From JAHBNG01 sp039028975 (lineage in GTDB: Bacteria > Chloroflexota > Anaerolineae > Caldilineales > Caldilineaceae), in assembly GCA_039028975.1 (NCBI GenBank), contig JBCCHB010000068.1, positions 1 through 64,000 of the forward strand: a DNA stretch of 64,000 nucleotides, read 5' to 3'. The position numbers and the translations under genes were made by a program. Shown here in pieces: positions 1 to 9,339 of the stretch. A model generated the notes under the pieces. It was not told the DNA's origin. It made no database searches and saw only the letters and a program-made list of their open reading frames with translations. Every line of letters begins with the position of its first letter. The first letter of the stretch is position 1.

Positions 1-67
1 ACAGGTTTCTCATCTGTTCTTCTACTTCTTCTGAGTAGCGTGATAGTTTTTTCATAGCGGCAAGCAT
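1..67 (-). CDS. N-terminal fragment of a probable IS transposase (runs off left edge)
   Basis: Reading leftwards from an ATG at 67 (or a second in-frame ATG at 55) gives an open frame to the window edge. The product begins MKKLSRYSEEVEEQMRNL from the second ATG. This short, charged, helical start resembles the N-terminus of ISAzo13/IS630-like transposases, which typically go on to a helix-turn-helix. Only about 20 residues are visible, so the family is a recollection and not a demonstrated match. A purine-rich AGGCAGGG lies just upstream of the ATG at 67. The fragment sits beside a giant gene that stops abruptly at 123, as expected if an IS landed there. No catalytic residue can be seen. Confidence 0.45.
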   Translation of the reverse strand, partial: MLAAMKKLSRYSEEVEEQMRNL

Positions 68-137
68 ACCCTGCCTAGGCGATTTATACTAACTTTTACC
101 GACACTAATTTTTGGGTCTTATTTAATTCTCGTTCCT
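1..137. mobile_element. Probable end of an insertion sequence
   Basis: The stretch between the putative transposase start and the end of the giant gene (about 68-137) is AT-rich and non-coding. It would hold the IS terminus. The giant reading frame matches its paralogues up to the residues VDIEKIL and then ends after four unrelated codons, placing the inner junction near 123-140. The terminal inverted repeat and any target duplication cannot be defined because the other end lies outside the window. Confidence 0.4.
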
Positions 138-3100
138 AAGTATTTTTTCTATGTCCACAGAGCGACTACAACCGGACATGATAGTCACATCATTGGAGCG
201 GACGGGCAACCAAATGGCGTCAGTTCTACTCCCGAATGTGTTGGTCCAAACGTGGCAGTCATTGGATGTTCCAACTGTATCTAGGGTTAATTCATAGGTA
301 CGCGCCTCGCCACCCGTCATCGTGGCGATTTCAACTCTTGCTGCCGTCACATCGGCTGCGGACGCAGGACACCCATCGCCACTGTCGATGATCGCCATGC
401 CACCAATCCCATCACACCATGTCGTGCCGCCTCCCACTTGGTTGCTGGGCGCATTCGGGTCGCGATGGATGTTGGCCGGTGTTTCATTTGTGTAGAGAAT
501 CGTCTCACCACCAGCCCCGCCAGATATCCCTGCAAAGGTTGTAACTGCAGAGTCTAGCTGGCTCGCTGGGGTGCGACCATCGCCGTTGGCCAACGGAATT
601 GGCCAGATTTGTGTGTTACTAGGCCAGCCCGGGTTGAAATCAGTACCCGTATCATTGGCAAAGCCGCTCGGCTCCGTGCCGTCTCCACTGTGTGGGAAAA
701 CATCGATGAGGCGAACGTTTGTCAGTGGTGTCACCCCTTCGTTGGTCACGATGATGGTGTATGAGATCGGATCACCAATATCAATGAGACGGCATTGTTC
801 ATTCCAGCCGGTCGGTGGCGGGTCCTCTGTGGGATGAGTTGTACAGGCACCACGATGATCGCCAAGGCTCTTGACAATCGCGGCTTCTTCATTGCCTGCC
901 TTCAACGAAACACTGATCTCATCACTCAGCTCGGCGAAGCCATCGGCATTCATGACGATGGTATTGGTAATGACCTGAAGTGGAGCGCCCCTTGCAATTG
1001 TTGCCGTCAGCTCCAACGTTTGACTGTAAGGTGTGCTAACAGATCCTATATTCCAGACAATGGTACGACCATCAGCACTGACGCTCGTTGGAACGGGGTT
1101 GGCACTCTGATAAGTCATCTCTGGCGGTAGTGTATCGGTAAAGGTTACGCCTGTTGCGCCCAATGCCGGATCATCATCAATTTGGCCCGTCATGCGATAG
1201 GTAACCGTGTCTCCAATGTCCAGATCGGCGTCCTGCTGACCAGCCGCCAATCCCTTGACCAGATATATCTGCGGTGCCCCAATAGCCACACGGTCGCCAT
1301 AGTATCTGGTGGTACCGGTTGGACAGTTGGCTTGGGTAGCACTGGCACAGTGTTCATCTGTGTCATAGACCTTGTTTTGCCAAGCTCCCGTACCACTCCA
1401 TACCGTGTCACCATCATAGACAGTAAAGTTGGCGCTGGTGGGCAGGAAGGTTCCCAAAGGCCAACGTGGTGTAGCTGGTTTAGCCTGTACACTGACAAAG
1501 AGTTCAATCCGTTCAGCATCTAGCGGCTGCAAGGTGCGCATACGGACGCGTTGAATGTCCGGATAAATAGAGCCAAAGCCACTGGGGTTAGGCTGAGGAC
1601 TAAATTGGCTTAAGTCACTGGACCAATCGTTGATGTTATCGCCATCTATATCATCATCACAGGTCGCCTGCACATTCCAGTCGTTGGGTCCTGCACCGAT
1701 GTTTCCTTCGCTTGGCTGGACCGGTGTAGAGGAGTACTCAACGATATACTTGACGTTTTCGGCCACTGGCATTGTGGTGAAGGGTGTTCCGCCCCATAAT
1801 ATTGGGTGGTGGACAGTGCCTGCTTGACCAGGGTATTCAACGATCTCCGACGCCCACGGCCAATTCTCGAACAGAATTCGATAGTCGCGCCAGGGTTGGT
1901 TGTCTTCGACGACGATGGTCCGCGTATCATAAACCTGACACAAAATGATATGTTCATTGCCGTTCCGAGCGATAATAGAATTGGCGGTCCAGTGCTGGCC
2001 TGGTACTACTGTACCATCTCCGGCATAGATGCCTGAAAACCCTTGCGTTTGGGTTGGAATCAACCATGTATGACCGTCAGTCGCTTGCAAATTCGTGCGC
2101 GAATCATCGGTTGTGTTGACGCCAATGATCGTGCGCTCCTGGTACCAATTCTTATATTCAAAGAAGTATGATCCACCGTCTGATACGCCAAGTACTAAGC
2201 GTTGATAATCATCACTAGAAGTATCCGTTGCAATTGAGCCGGTGGGCGCGCCTCCTGTGCTCGAATCGCTGACTGGGTTGCCGTCAAGGTCGACATGCGT
2301 CCAAGGGCCGAACTCATCAATATCACCGGGATCGTCAAAGTCGCCATCGCCGCTGTTGTCGATCTGATCGACCAAACCATTATTATTTAAATCTGTCCAC
2401 CGTCCTATTTCGTTAAAATCGGTAAAGGTACCCGTGGCAGCCCCGCCAAGACGGGCATCGAAATCGGCATTGGGTAGAAAAATGGCGATCTGGCCAGCCA
2501 TGGCTATGCGACCAGCCCGATCGGTTCTGACTAAATTGACTGGGGAGCCACCATTATAGTCGTCACCCCCGCCCTGAGTCGCTAAATCCGTGAATCGTTT
2601 AGAATCCAGCGTTGGGCGCGCAGAGCTGGCCGTGTTATAGCCCGTGACGCTGACGTTCAGAACCCCACTGCCGCCTGTGCCGATCTCACCCCCCCAGTTG
2701 CAGGTCCACGTACCCGAATCTGGGGTCACATTGTCCATATTCACATCGGGATGGTTTACGGCAGGCGACCCAAAGGGGACACGAAACATGGGATAGTCTA
2801 ATGGTCCACAGGGCGTGTGGTCGGCTAGACCAGCCGCGGTCATGTCGGCAATTGTGGCTGGGCGCGTGCGGGTATACCAACTGCTTCCACCCAATCCACC
2901 AATATAGTCGTCGAAGATGAGAGGCACGCTGTCGTCTAGCGCGCCTGAGCCAGCCAGCGAAGTGGCCGTGTTAAGGAGTATCACGGGAAAGATAATAATC
3001 CGTCCTGGCTCACCGTTCGCATCGGTGATGTCTGAAATGATGGCTGGCGTATTCGAATCCCAATTCCCACGCGGACTGCCACCAGATGCCGTACGACGGA

Positions 3101-3695
3101 ACGATTTCGCCAAGCTCCAGCTAATCTCACCTGCGACGATCGCGACCGTCACCTCATTTGAAGCAACCTCTAAGGGCATGCCTGCCTCGTCCGAGATATA
3201 GGCAGTTAGTGGCATTTCCGTTGCGTCGGGCAAGAATCCGGCTTTGGCCACGGACCGGATTGTGCCATGACTGCCTTCATGCCGCTTCCCTAGATTACAG
3301 GTCAACGTTGTACCATCGCTGCTGATGGCAGAGGTCGTGGTCACACCGCTACTCAGGCAGTTTTCTGGTACCCCTATCCATGCGTTTGCGGCTGGTAATG
3401 GAACTGTGACAATGAGTTCCGCTACATCGCCTTCATTGACGTTCCAATCAATACGATAACCAATCGCATCCCCTGCACGCACCAGCGCGTTAGAGCCATC
3501 AACGTCGTTGGCGTCGAAGGGGGCTACCCCATCGTACTCAATGCTCAGTATAATTTCCATCTGGGGCATGGCGTGGGCGGTAGGTATAAGGCTCACAAAA
3601 AGAAGCGGGCTCAGCCCTGCCAGTAGCAAAGCAGTAAGCAATGCACTGACCCATATACGTATGAATCGTGAGGTAATTTGGTGTTTGACTGTCAT
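123..3695 (-). CDS. Giant secreted DUF11-repeat surface protein, C-terminally truncated (1190 aa)
   Basis: The start at 3695 is supported by GGAG five bases upstream. The product opens with a signal peptide: basic residues, a long hydrophobic stretch to about residue 38, and a cleavage motif ending AHA near 42. Residues about 45-790 are an extracellular beta-rich region I do not recognise as one family; it has Asp-rich segments (DLNNNGLVDQIDNSG, DDDIDGDNIND) like calcium-binding loops. Two DUF11-like domains follow at about 805-905 and 935-1165. A third begins with VDIEKIL, but the frame then ends in RNEN and stop. The four paralogues downstream continue through complete DUF11 domains to a common Fn3-like C-terminal domain that is absent here. 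Truncation by the adjacent IS is the likely reason; the remainder may lie beyond the window. The product is probably exported but no longer correctly sorted. Confidence 0.8.
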   Translation of the reverse strand: MTVKHQITSRFIRIWVSALLTALLLAGLSPLLFVSLIPTAHAMPQMEIILSIEYDGVAPFDANDVDGSNALVRAGDAIGYRIDWNVNEGDVAELIVTVPLPAANAWIGVPENCLSSGVTTTSAISSDGTTLTCNLGKRHEGSHGTIRSVAKAGFLPDATEMPLTAYISDEAGMPLEVASNEVTVAIVAGEISWSLAKSFRRTASGGSPRGNWDSNTPAIISDITDANGEPGRIIIFPVILLNTATSLAGSGALDDSVPLIFDDYIGGLGGSSWYTRTRPATIADMTAAGLADHTPCGPLDYPMFRVPFGSPAVNHPDVNMDNVTPDSGTWTCNWGGEIGTGGSGVLNVSVTGYNTASSARPTLDSKRFTDLATQGGGDDYNGGSPVNLVRTDRAGRIAMAGQIAIFLPNADFDARLGGAATGTFTDFNEIGRWTDLNNNGLVDQIDNSGDGDFDDPGDIDEFGPWTHVDLDGNPVSDSSTGGAPTGSIATDTSSDDYQRLVLGVSDGGSYFFEYKNWYQERTIIGVNTTDDSRTNLQATDGHTWLIPTQTQGFSGIYAGDGTVVPGQHWTANSIIARNGNEHIILCQVYDTRTIVVEDNQPWRDYRILFENWPWASEIVEYPGQAGTVHHPILWGGTPFTTMPVAENVKYIVEYSSTPVQPSEGNIGAGPNDWNVQATCDDDIDGDNINDWSSDLSQFSPQPNPSGFGSIYPDIQRVRMRTLQPLDAERIELFVSVQAKPATPRWPLGTFLPTSANFTVYDGDTVWSGTGAWQNKVYDTDEHCASATQANCPTGTTRYYGDRVAIGAPQIYLVKGLAAGQQDADLDIGDTVTYRMTGQIDDDPALGATGVTFTDTLPPEMTYQSANPVPTSVSADGRTIVWNIGSVSTPYSQTLELTATIARGAPLQVITNTIVMNADGFAELSDEISVSLKAGNEEAAIVKSLGDHRGACTTHPTEDPPPTGWNEQCRLIDIGDPISYTIIVTNEGVTPLTNVRLIDVFPHSGDGTEPSGFANDTGTDFNPGWPSNTQIWPIPLANGDGRTPASQLDSAVTTFAGISGGAGGETILYTNETPANIHRDPNAPSNQVGGGTTWCDGIGGMAIIDSGDGCPASAADVTAARVEIATMTGGEARTYELTLDTVGTSNDCHVWTNTFGSRTDAIWLPVRSNDVTIMSGCSRSVDIEKILRNEN

Positions 3696-4359
3696 GGTAA
3701 CTCCATAAATAAGGTATGCATCTTAATCACATTTTTCTCGATTAGTACGCTTGTATTGCTGATAGCGCCGAAGATCCGGTGGACCAGTTTTAAGTAAGAC
3801 AACGTTCGTCTATCGCCTATAACTTAGGCGATATATAGCCGCGACACTACTATAGTTGCACCTTTTGCGTACAATATCAGCTTAATTTCAGTTAGGGTGA
3901 CGAGAGGAGACGGATTGGAATATTGGTAGGCTCAAGAAATACTGCTAAATCGAAATTCTCTTTAACCATACAGTGCGCGATACTTCGAAGAGGGGAACGA
4001 ATTTTGTCTGACCATCTATAAGTACCGACCATTAGAATACCAGATACTCACATATGCTGAATCGGGGAAATGTTGGACATTTAATCACCGATGTGGTGGG
4101 TATCCTATTGACTGAGTGGTGGAGAAAATATCCACCATGTGGAGGATATAACCATAGTAAGTAAGAGGGATTAGGAAAGAAATTTCACGAAGATGGCCTA
4201 AGTGGGTTGTATAAGATTTGCACAATGTTCAGTTTCCTATTGTATAATCAACCTGCTCTTTGGTTCTGATAACCATAGAAACTCTATTGTGCTTCTCTAT
4301 GAAAGACTGAATTAGTATAGAAATATTTTATGTCTATTTGTGCCGTGTAAATTCTTTGT
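3696..4359. other. Divergent intergenic region, 664 bp
   Basis: This region separates the minus-strand giant gene from the plus-strand kinase and should hold both promoters. It is AT-rich with no convincing ORF. A 7-bp hairpin (tggtgga/tccacca, loop gaaaata) lies at 4117-4137. A sigma70-like promoter toward the kinase is listed separately. I see no clear operator. Confidence 0.6.
4218..4248 (+). promoter_or_regulatory. Putative sigma70-type promoter for the histidine kinase
   Basis: TTGCAC at 4218-4223 and a perfect TATAAT at 4243-4248 are separated by 19 bp, slightly longer than ideal. Transcription would start near 4255, giving a leader of about 105 nt before the kinase ATG at 4360. The call rests on pattern only. 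Confidence 0.4.
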
Positions 4360-7243
4360 ATGTATAGAAAAAATTCTTTTCTTGCAGTTAGTAGTGACCT
4401 AATTCTAGGAGCCGTCGCCCGCCACCTTAATCGGATCGTGTGGTCTCTGATGCTATTATGCAGTGCCTGTTTCACTATCCTTCTTTTGGCCGGTCCATCA
4501 GTTCGAACAACTGGTTTCTACATTTTGATGATGCCGATACCCGTATGCGGTATTGTTCTACTCTTGCTGCATAAAAAATATATCCCCACTGCAGCCTTTC
4601 TTCTAACGTGGCTGATTTTGCTGCTCTTGGCCTTACTTTCCCTTGTTGAAGGCAATATTCGTTCCCCGTTATACTGGGGTTTGGTCATACCCATTTTGAT
4701 CTCGGGCCTCCTCTTGGGGAAACGGGATACGCTTCTCATCGCGCTGCTGTCGGCGACTGTTGGCTATTTTGTCTTGCGTGTCGACAGAAGCGGACTACCA
4801 ACCGAACAACTCTTCGATTCAGATTACATGCTTTGGGTTTCGCAGGTAATCGTATTTGCTATCGTCGCTTCGATTCTCTTAATGGCCGCCTCCAATCGGG
4901 ATCGTATGGTGGCCGAATTGCGTGACAATGAACGCAAAGCTCTCGATACAAATCTCAAGCTAGAATCTGAGGTGGCGTGGCGAACCAAGGCAGAAGAGGC
5001 ACAACTTCACAGAAACGAGCTTCAGCAACTAATCTCTAACTTCGCGCTCAACTTTATGAACCTGTCAACAGAGAACATGACTTGGGGTATTAACGCCGCA
5101 CTTCAGGCGTTGAGCGAGTTTCTTCATGTTGACCGCAGCATTATTGCACTCATAGACAAAGACTTATCAACCATTGGGATTGCCTACGAATATTCTCATC
5201 CCAGGCTCTCCCCCCTCCTTCCTATCCGTCAAGGCGTTCCCCTTGAGCGTTTATCCTGGCTCATGGATCAGCATACAGAGCACCAGATCATCAACCTCCC
5301 TGATGTTGATATGCTGCCGTCCGAAGCACAGAAAACAAAAGAGTTTCTTCAAGAGACTGGGATTAAATCATTCATCGCGGTTCCCCTTGTTCAGCAACAG
5401 CAGTTGATTGGATTTTTGAGCCAGTCTTATGTGGGGGAGGCAGGCATGTGGTCTGAAGATGCCGCCAATCAGTTGATTGTTGTAGGCCAAATTATTGTCA
5501 GTGCCTTGGAGCGGCGCGACTTTGAAGAGAATTTGCGAGTTCAGGCATCACAACTTGATACACAGACGGAATGGTTGTCAATTCTGCATCATCTAGATTA
5601 TCTTCTCTTTTCTTCACAATCCTTGCAAGAAGTCACCCAGCATACGTTGACGCGCGTACAGCAGATAACAAGGTGTAAATGCACTAGCATCTTCCTCAAT
5701 GATAGTGATGGCAGTACAGGGCATTTCTTGGCTCACCATTCCGCCGAGGGCAGTGAATTAAGCGACAGCAGGCTAGAAGGCAGTGTCCTATTTGATGAAC
5801 GATTGTCGTTATCAACTATTGATTATTTATCTGACTTAGAAGATGGGATCTTTGTGCTCCACGACAACGTAGAAGAGCATAATGCAGAGTCACTTGATCG
5901 GCAGTGGGCTGAACTGCTTGGGCTGCAATCTATGGCCCACTTCCCACTAATGGTTCGTTCAAAGCTGATTGGGATACTTCATCTAGGCTTCGAGGATCCA
6001 GACGCGGTAGCCGAACTCAATCTTGAAGTTATGAATAGCGTAGCCTCTTCGCTCTCGCTGGCTATTGCCAATACCCAACTCCACGACCAAGTGCAGGCTC
6101 ATTCTGCCATGCTTGAAGAGAAGATTGCGGAACGAACTGCTACGTTAGAACAACAATACAGGCGACAGGCTGCCCTAGCCCAAATAGAACTGGCCATTAA
6201 CAGGCCCTCTGAACTTCAGGACGTGCTAGAGAAAGTTGTTGCGGTAACCACTGAAAGCCTTCCCGCAGATATCGGCGTTAGCGTCATTCTGTGGAATGCG
6301 GAGGCCAATGAATTTATCCTGAGTGCTTCGTCTGTTGCTGACCAGGACGGAGGGCTACCCGCGCGTCGAGTTCGTCGAACAAAAGGGGCAACTCGGTGGA
6401 TTCTTGACAATAAGGAACCTTTGCTGGTGGCTGATACAGCAAACGATCCGTTTGGTGCCAATCCCATGATCAAGGAATATAGTATCGGTTCCTATATAGG
6501 AATTCCATTACTCTTCGAAGAGAAAGCCATTGGGGTGTTGTATGCTCTCATGGCTAAACCAAAAGAATTCAGCCAAGAAGAGGTTGAATTTCTGGCTACA
6601 GTAGCAAGACGAGCAGCCCTTGCTGTGACCAAAGTACGGATCTTTGAGCAGGCACAAGTCATTGCAGTCGAAAGCGAGCGCCAGCGGATTGCCCGAGATC
6701 TTCACGATGTGGTCAGCGAATGTCATGGCTGAGTCTTTGCCTCGATTACTAGATAAAAAACCTGAAATGGTTCGGAGTGGTTTGGAAGATATTCATCAAT
6801 TGACCAAGAGCTGCTTAGTAGAGGTACGAACACTTTTGTTCGAATTGCGCCCAAATGCGCTAATAGAGACGGATTTGAGCGAGTTGCTCGAGCAATTGAC
6901 GAAGGCATTTTCCGGCCGAACACAGATCCCTGTCTTGCTCTCTATCGATTCAGAAATCGACCTGCCATCTAGCCAGAAGATAGGCGTTTATAGAATCGCT
7001 CAGGAAGCCCTGGCTAACGTTGCCCGCCATGCTAACGCACAGCAGGTGTGGCTAGAATTTCACAACAATGATAGTGGTTATGCGTTAATCATACGTGACG
7101 ATGGAATCGGCTTTAATCTAAATGAGACGCCGTCGGGGCACCTGGGCATTCAAATTATGCGCGAGCGAGCGGAAGAGATGAACGCTCGACTGACCATTGA
7201 AAGTAGGCTTTCAATCGGTACATCTATCAGACTCTTCTCTTAG
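4360..7243 (+). pseudogene. NarL-type sensor histidine kinase with three GAF domains, broken at the H-box
   Basis: The first frame (4360-6732) encodes about six transmembrane segments (residues 28-175), a coiled coil (185-215), three GAF-like domains (about 225-390, 405-560, 600-765) and the HisKA_3 motif RIARDLHDVVS with phospho-acceptor His782. It then runs into ECHG and stop. Translation of the kinase resumes in another frame from about 6711 (SANVMAESLPRLL) to 7243. That part carries the rest of the dimerisation helix and a HATPase_c domain: N-box EALANVARHANA, DDGIGF, and GHLGIQIMRERAEEM. Relatives normally read QTLF after HDVVS, so a small out-of-frame deletion near 6716, removing about five codons, is inferred. 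An ATG at 6707 could start the second half but has no ribosome site. No good ribosome site precedes 4360 either. It pairs with the response regulator 126 bp downstream. A sequencing or assembly error is the main alternative to a real mutation. Confidence 0.8.
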
Positions 7244-7369
7244 TAATACCATTCTATTGGGTACAATTGACTACGATGGTAGAACGAAGAAGTGCTTATT
7301 GATATCGTGAACGACTGATACTTTCCCGCCGCTCTCCGTTTGTGAGTACCTTTAAAGGAAACAACAGCG

Positions 7370-8026
7370 ATGAATACCTCAGATTCAATTCGCATCTTAC
7401 TCGTTGACGATCACGATATCGTTCGCAAAGGGATTGCGGTTTTTCTAGCAACCTGCGACGATTTTGTACTTGTCGGTGAAGCATCTTCAGGGGAGGAGGC
7501 CATTGAGCTGTGTAAGCGACTCACGCCTGATGTGATCTTGATGGACTTAGTTATGCCTGGGTTAGATGGTATAGATGCGATCCGAAAAATTCTCGAGACG
7601 ATCCCTGATATACAGATCATTGCGCTGACAAGTTACTCGGATGATACCAAAGTGCAAGAGGCATTACAAGCAGGTGCTATTGGGTTTCTGCACAAAAATA
7701 TATCGATTGATGCGCTTGCAGCTGCACGAATTGCAGCTGCAATTCGTGCAGCTGCGCAGGGGCAGCCAACCTTATCACCTGAAGCAACCAAGGCAGTTGT
7801 TCGCGCCGCCAGTACGCCGTCTACACCTGATCACAACCTAACACCGCGAGAAAAAGAGGCTTTAGGTTTACTGGTTGAAGGATACAATAACGTACAAATT
7901 GCTCAGGAGCTAGTGATTGGACGTGCCACAGTCAAAAGCCACGTTAGCAATATTTTGGAAAAGTTAGATGTAGGGAACCGCCAGGAAGCCATTGCAAAAT
8001 CATTGCGAGAGAAATTAGTTAAGTAA
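7370..8026 (+). CDS. NarL/FixJ-family DNA-binding response regulator
   Basis: AAAGGAAA upstream supports the start. Residues 1-125 form a receiver domain with the acidic pair D13/D14, phospho-acceptor D59 (ILMDLVMPG) and the conserved KN lysine after GFLH. Residues about 152-212 form a LuxR/GerE helix-turn-helix (LTPREKEALGLLVEGYNN, ATVKSHVSNILEKL). The 218-aa length is normal for the family. It would be phosphorylated by the kinase encoded just upstream, which is now broken. The segment ALAAARIAAAIRAAAQG near residues 115-131 is about five residues longer than I expect and is encoded by a 38-bp perfect palindrome. The extra residues fall in the receiver's last helix or the linker and may alter signalling. 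Target promoters are unknown; the neighbouring giant genes are possible. Confidence 0.9.
   Translation: MNTSDSIRILLVDDHDIVRKGIAVFLATCDDFVLVGEASSGEEAIELCKRLTPDVILMDLVMPGLDGIDAIRKILETIPDIQIIALTSYSDDTKVQEALQAGAIGFLHKNISIDALAAARIAAAIRAAAQGQPTLSPEATKAVVRAASTPSTPDHNLTPREKEALGLLVEGYNNVQIAQELVIGRATVKSHVSNILEKLDVGNRQEAIAKSLREKLVK
7718..7755. repeat. 38-bp perfect palindrome inside the response regulator gene
   Basis: The 38 bases read identically on both strands and contain three copies of gcagctgc separated by acgaatt and its complement aattcgt. It is in frame and adds Ala-Arg-Ile-Ala-Ala-like residues. The structure is what a template-switch duplication between the flanking gcagctgc copies would leave. 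Confidence 0.9.
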
Positions 8027-8057
8027 GCATAGTAACAAAATGTAGTCGTTCAGCTTC

Positions 8058-8098
8058 CTGAGCCTGTCGAAGGGGAGATCCAGCTTCGACAGGCTCAG
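8058..8098. terminator. Bidirectional hairpin between convergent genes (CTTCGACAGGCTCAG type)
   Basis: Perfect 15-bp arms at 8058-8072 (ctgagcctgtcgaag) and 8084-8098 (cttcgacaggctcag) enclose an 11-nt loop. It lies between the end of the response regulator and the 3' end of the degraded giant gene on the other strand. Neither side has a strong T-tract. I recall this palindrome as a dispersed element in many bacterial genomes, so it may be a repeat that also serves as a terminator. Confidence 0.65.
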
Positions 8099-8131
8099 CC
8101 TACTTGGGAGATGAGTGATTACAATAGAATT

Positions 8132-9277
8132 TTACTGTGTCAGAATCGGCATATAGATCATTCCACCGTTGAAGAGATCAATGATCGTCGGCTCGGTTGT
8201 GCCATCACTCTTCACAATTTCTAGAATATAGACGTCATTGTGTTGGAGGGTTGCTCCTGCATCTAGCCACTCATAGCTGGCACCAGTCGATTGACCCATC
8301 TTCTTGGATACAATCATTTCGCTGCTACGCGCTTCTCCTTCTAAACCGTTGGTTTTGCGAATGTTAGGCCATTCCAGAATTTTAAGTACCCAATTTTTCA
8401 CAGGAAGATTAGAAGAGCAAGAAGAAAACTTCTCGTCCTTCTGTGGGTAATTATTTTTCTGGAGCCGCCTTAAAGCCAAGTATGTCAAGTTCGTTTATTG
8501 TCTCCCAGCGCAACAGCACGCCAGAATCCGTTTGGTTCATGCTGCGCCCGGCCAACGTAACCGCAGTCGGGTTCAGAATTTCTACCGCATCACAACTGGT
8601 GTCGTCAGCATCCTCGACCACGGTTCCGGCACTGGATGTCGCCCTGACTGAACGAGCCAAGTTGGGGGTGTGGCCACTGCTAGAGCAGGTTGATATCGCA
8701 GGCAGTAGCGACCTATCGGCCGCGGTGGTGAAGTAGACATCCACGCTAACGGTCTCGCTGATACCCAACCCGTCTGGATCACCCGCCAGCAGGTCGGGCC
8801 ACCTGATGATGCCGCCAGCGAACGTCGTAGGCGTTGGCAATGGTGATGCGCTTTGATACTGCAGGAAGATGCGGCTGAAGCGATCTTCCTGCGGCAACGT
8901 ATTGATAACCACATCACCCGTGTTGGTGATGCGAATGGTGAAGGAGATGGTCTCGCCCACGCGGTAGTCGCCCACGCCGTTGAATTATTTGTCTACGGCG
9001 ATTGTCGGTGTCAATACTTGTGCAGGTGCCATATTGAGAATACCCACCTGACCGCTGGCTGGCAGGGCAAAGCCAAAGTCGAGGCCGTGGTTGTTTTGGC
9101 CCGCGCTGCCCGTGGTGTAGAGGATGGTCGGCATGCCGCCCACTAATTTAGCATCACTATCGCGCACGTCGCTAATGTTGTCGTTGTTGCTGTAACTAAA
9201 ACCGTCCACCGCATCCGTATTGGCCCCTGTCAGCGCGAAGCCCGTAGGCGTGGCCACGGTGATGGTATATGGTATAC
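8132..9277 (-). pseudogene. Remnant of a giant SdrD/DUF11 surface protein gene (C-terminal part)
   Basis: Three fragments read in order on the minus strand match the tails of the intact giants. About 9277-8988 encodes the end of an SdrD B-like domain (DTDAV, NNHGLDFGFALP) leading into AVDK. An in-frame TAA at 8985-8987 replaces the glutamine found in the paralogue's VDKQFNGVGDYRVGE. The same frame continues as a complete DUF11 domain and the start of the shared C-terminal domain (ILNPTAVTLAGRS) until a stop at 8451. The frame then shifts, after roughly 100 bp of unrelated sequence, to SSEMIV...GASYEWLDAGATL and ends IYMPILTQ. At least one nonsense mutation, one insertion/frameshift and loss of the whole N-terminal part make it non-functional. 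Homology stops close to the start of the adjacent ATPase gene, suggesting that gene's arrival caused the truncation. Confidence 0.85.
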
Positions 9278-9339
9278 TTTGGTCATCTCCTTGTGACAGG
9301 ACGAACAAGGTTACCCAGTGCTCAAAACGGGACTCATTC

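Noticed and set aside
6707..7243. Kinase second half as a programmed-frameshift product
   Set aside because: There is no slippery sequence at the junction, and residues expected after HDVVS are missing, which frameshifting would not restore.
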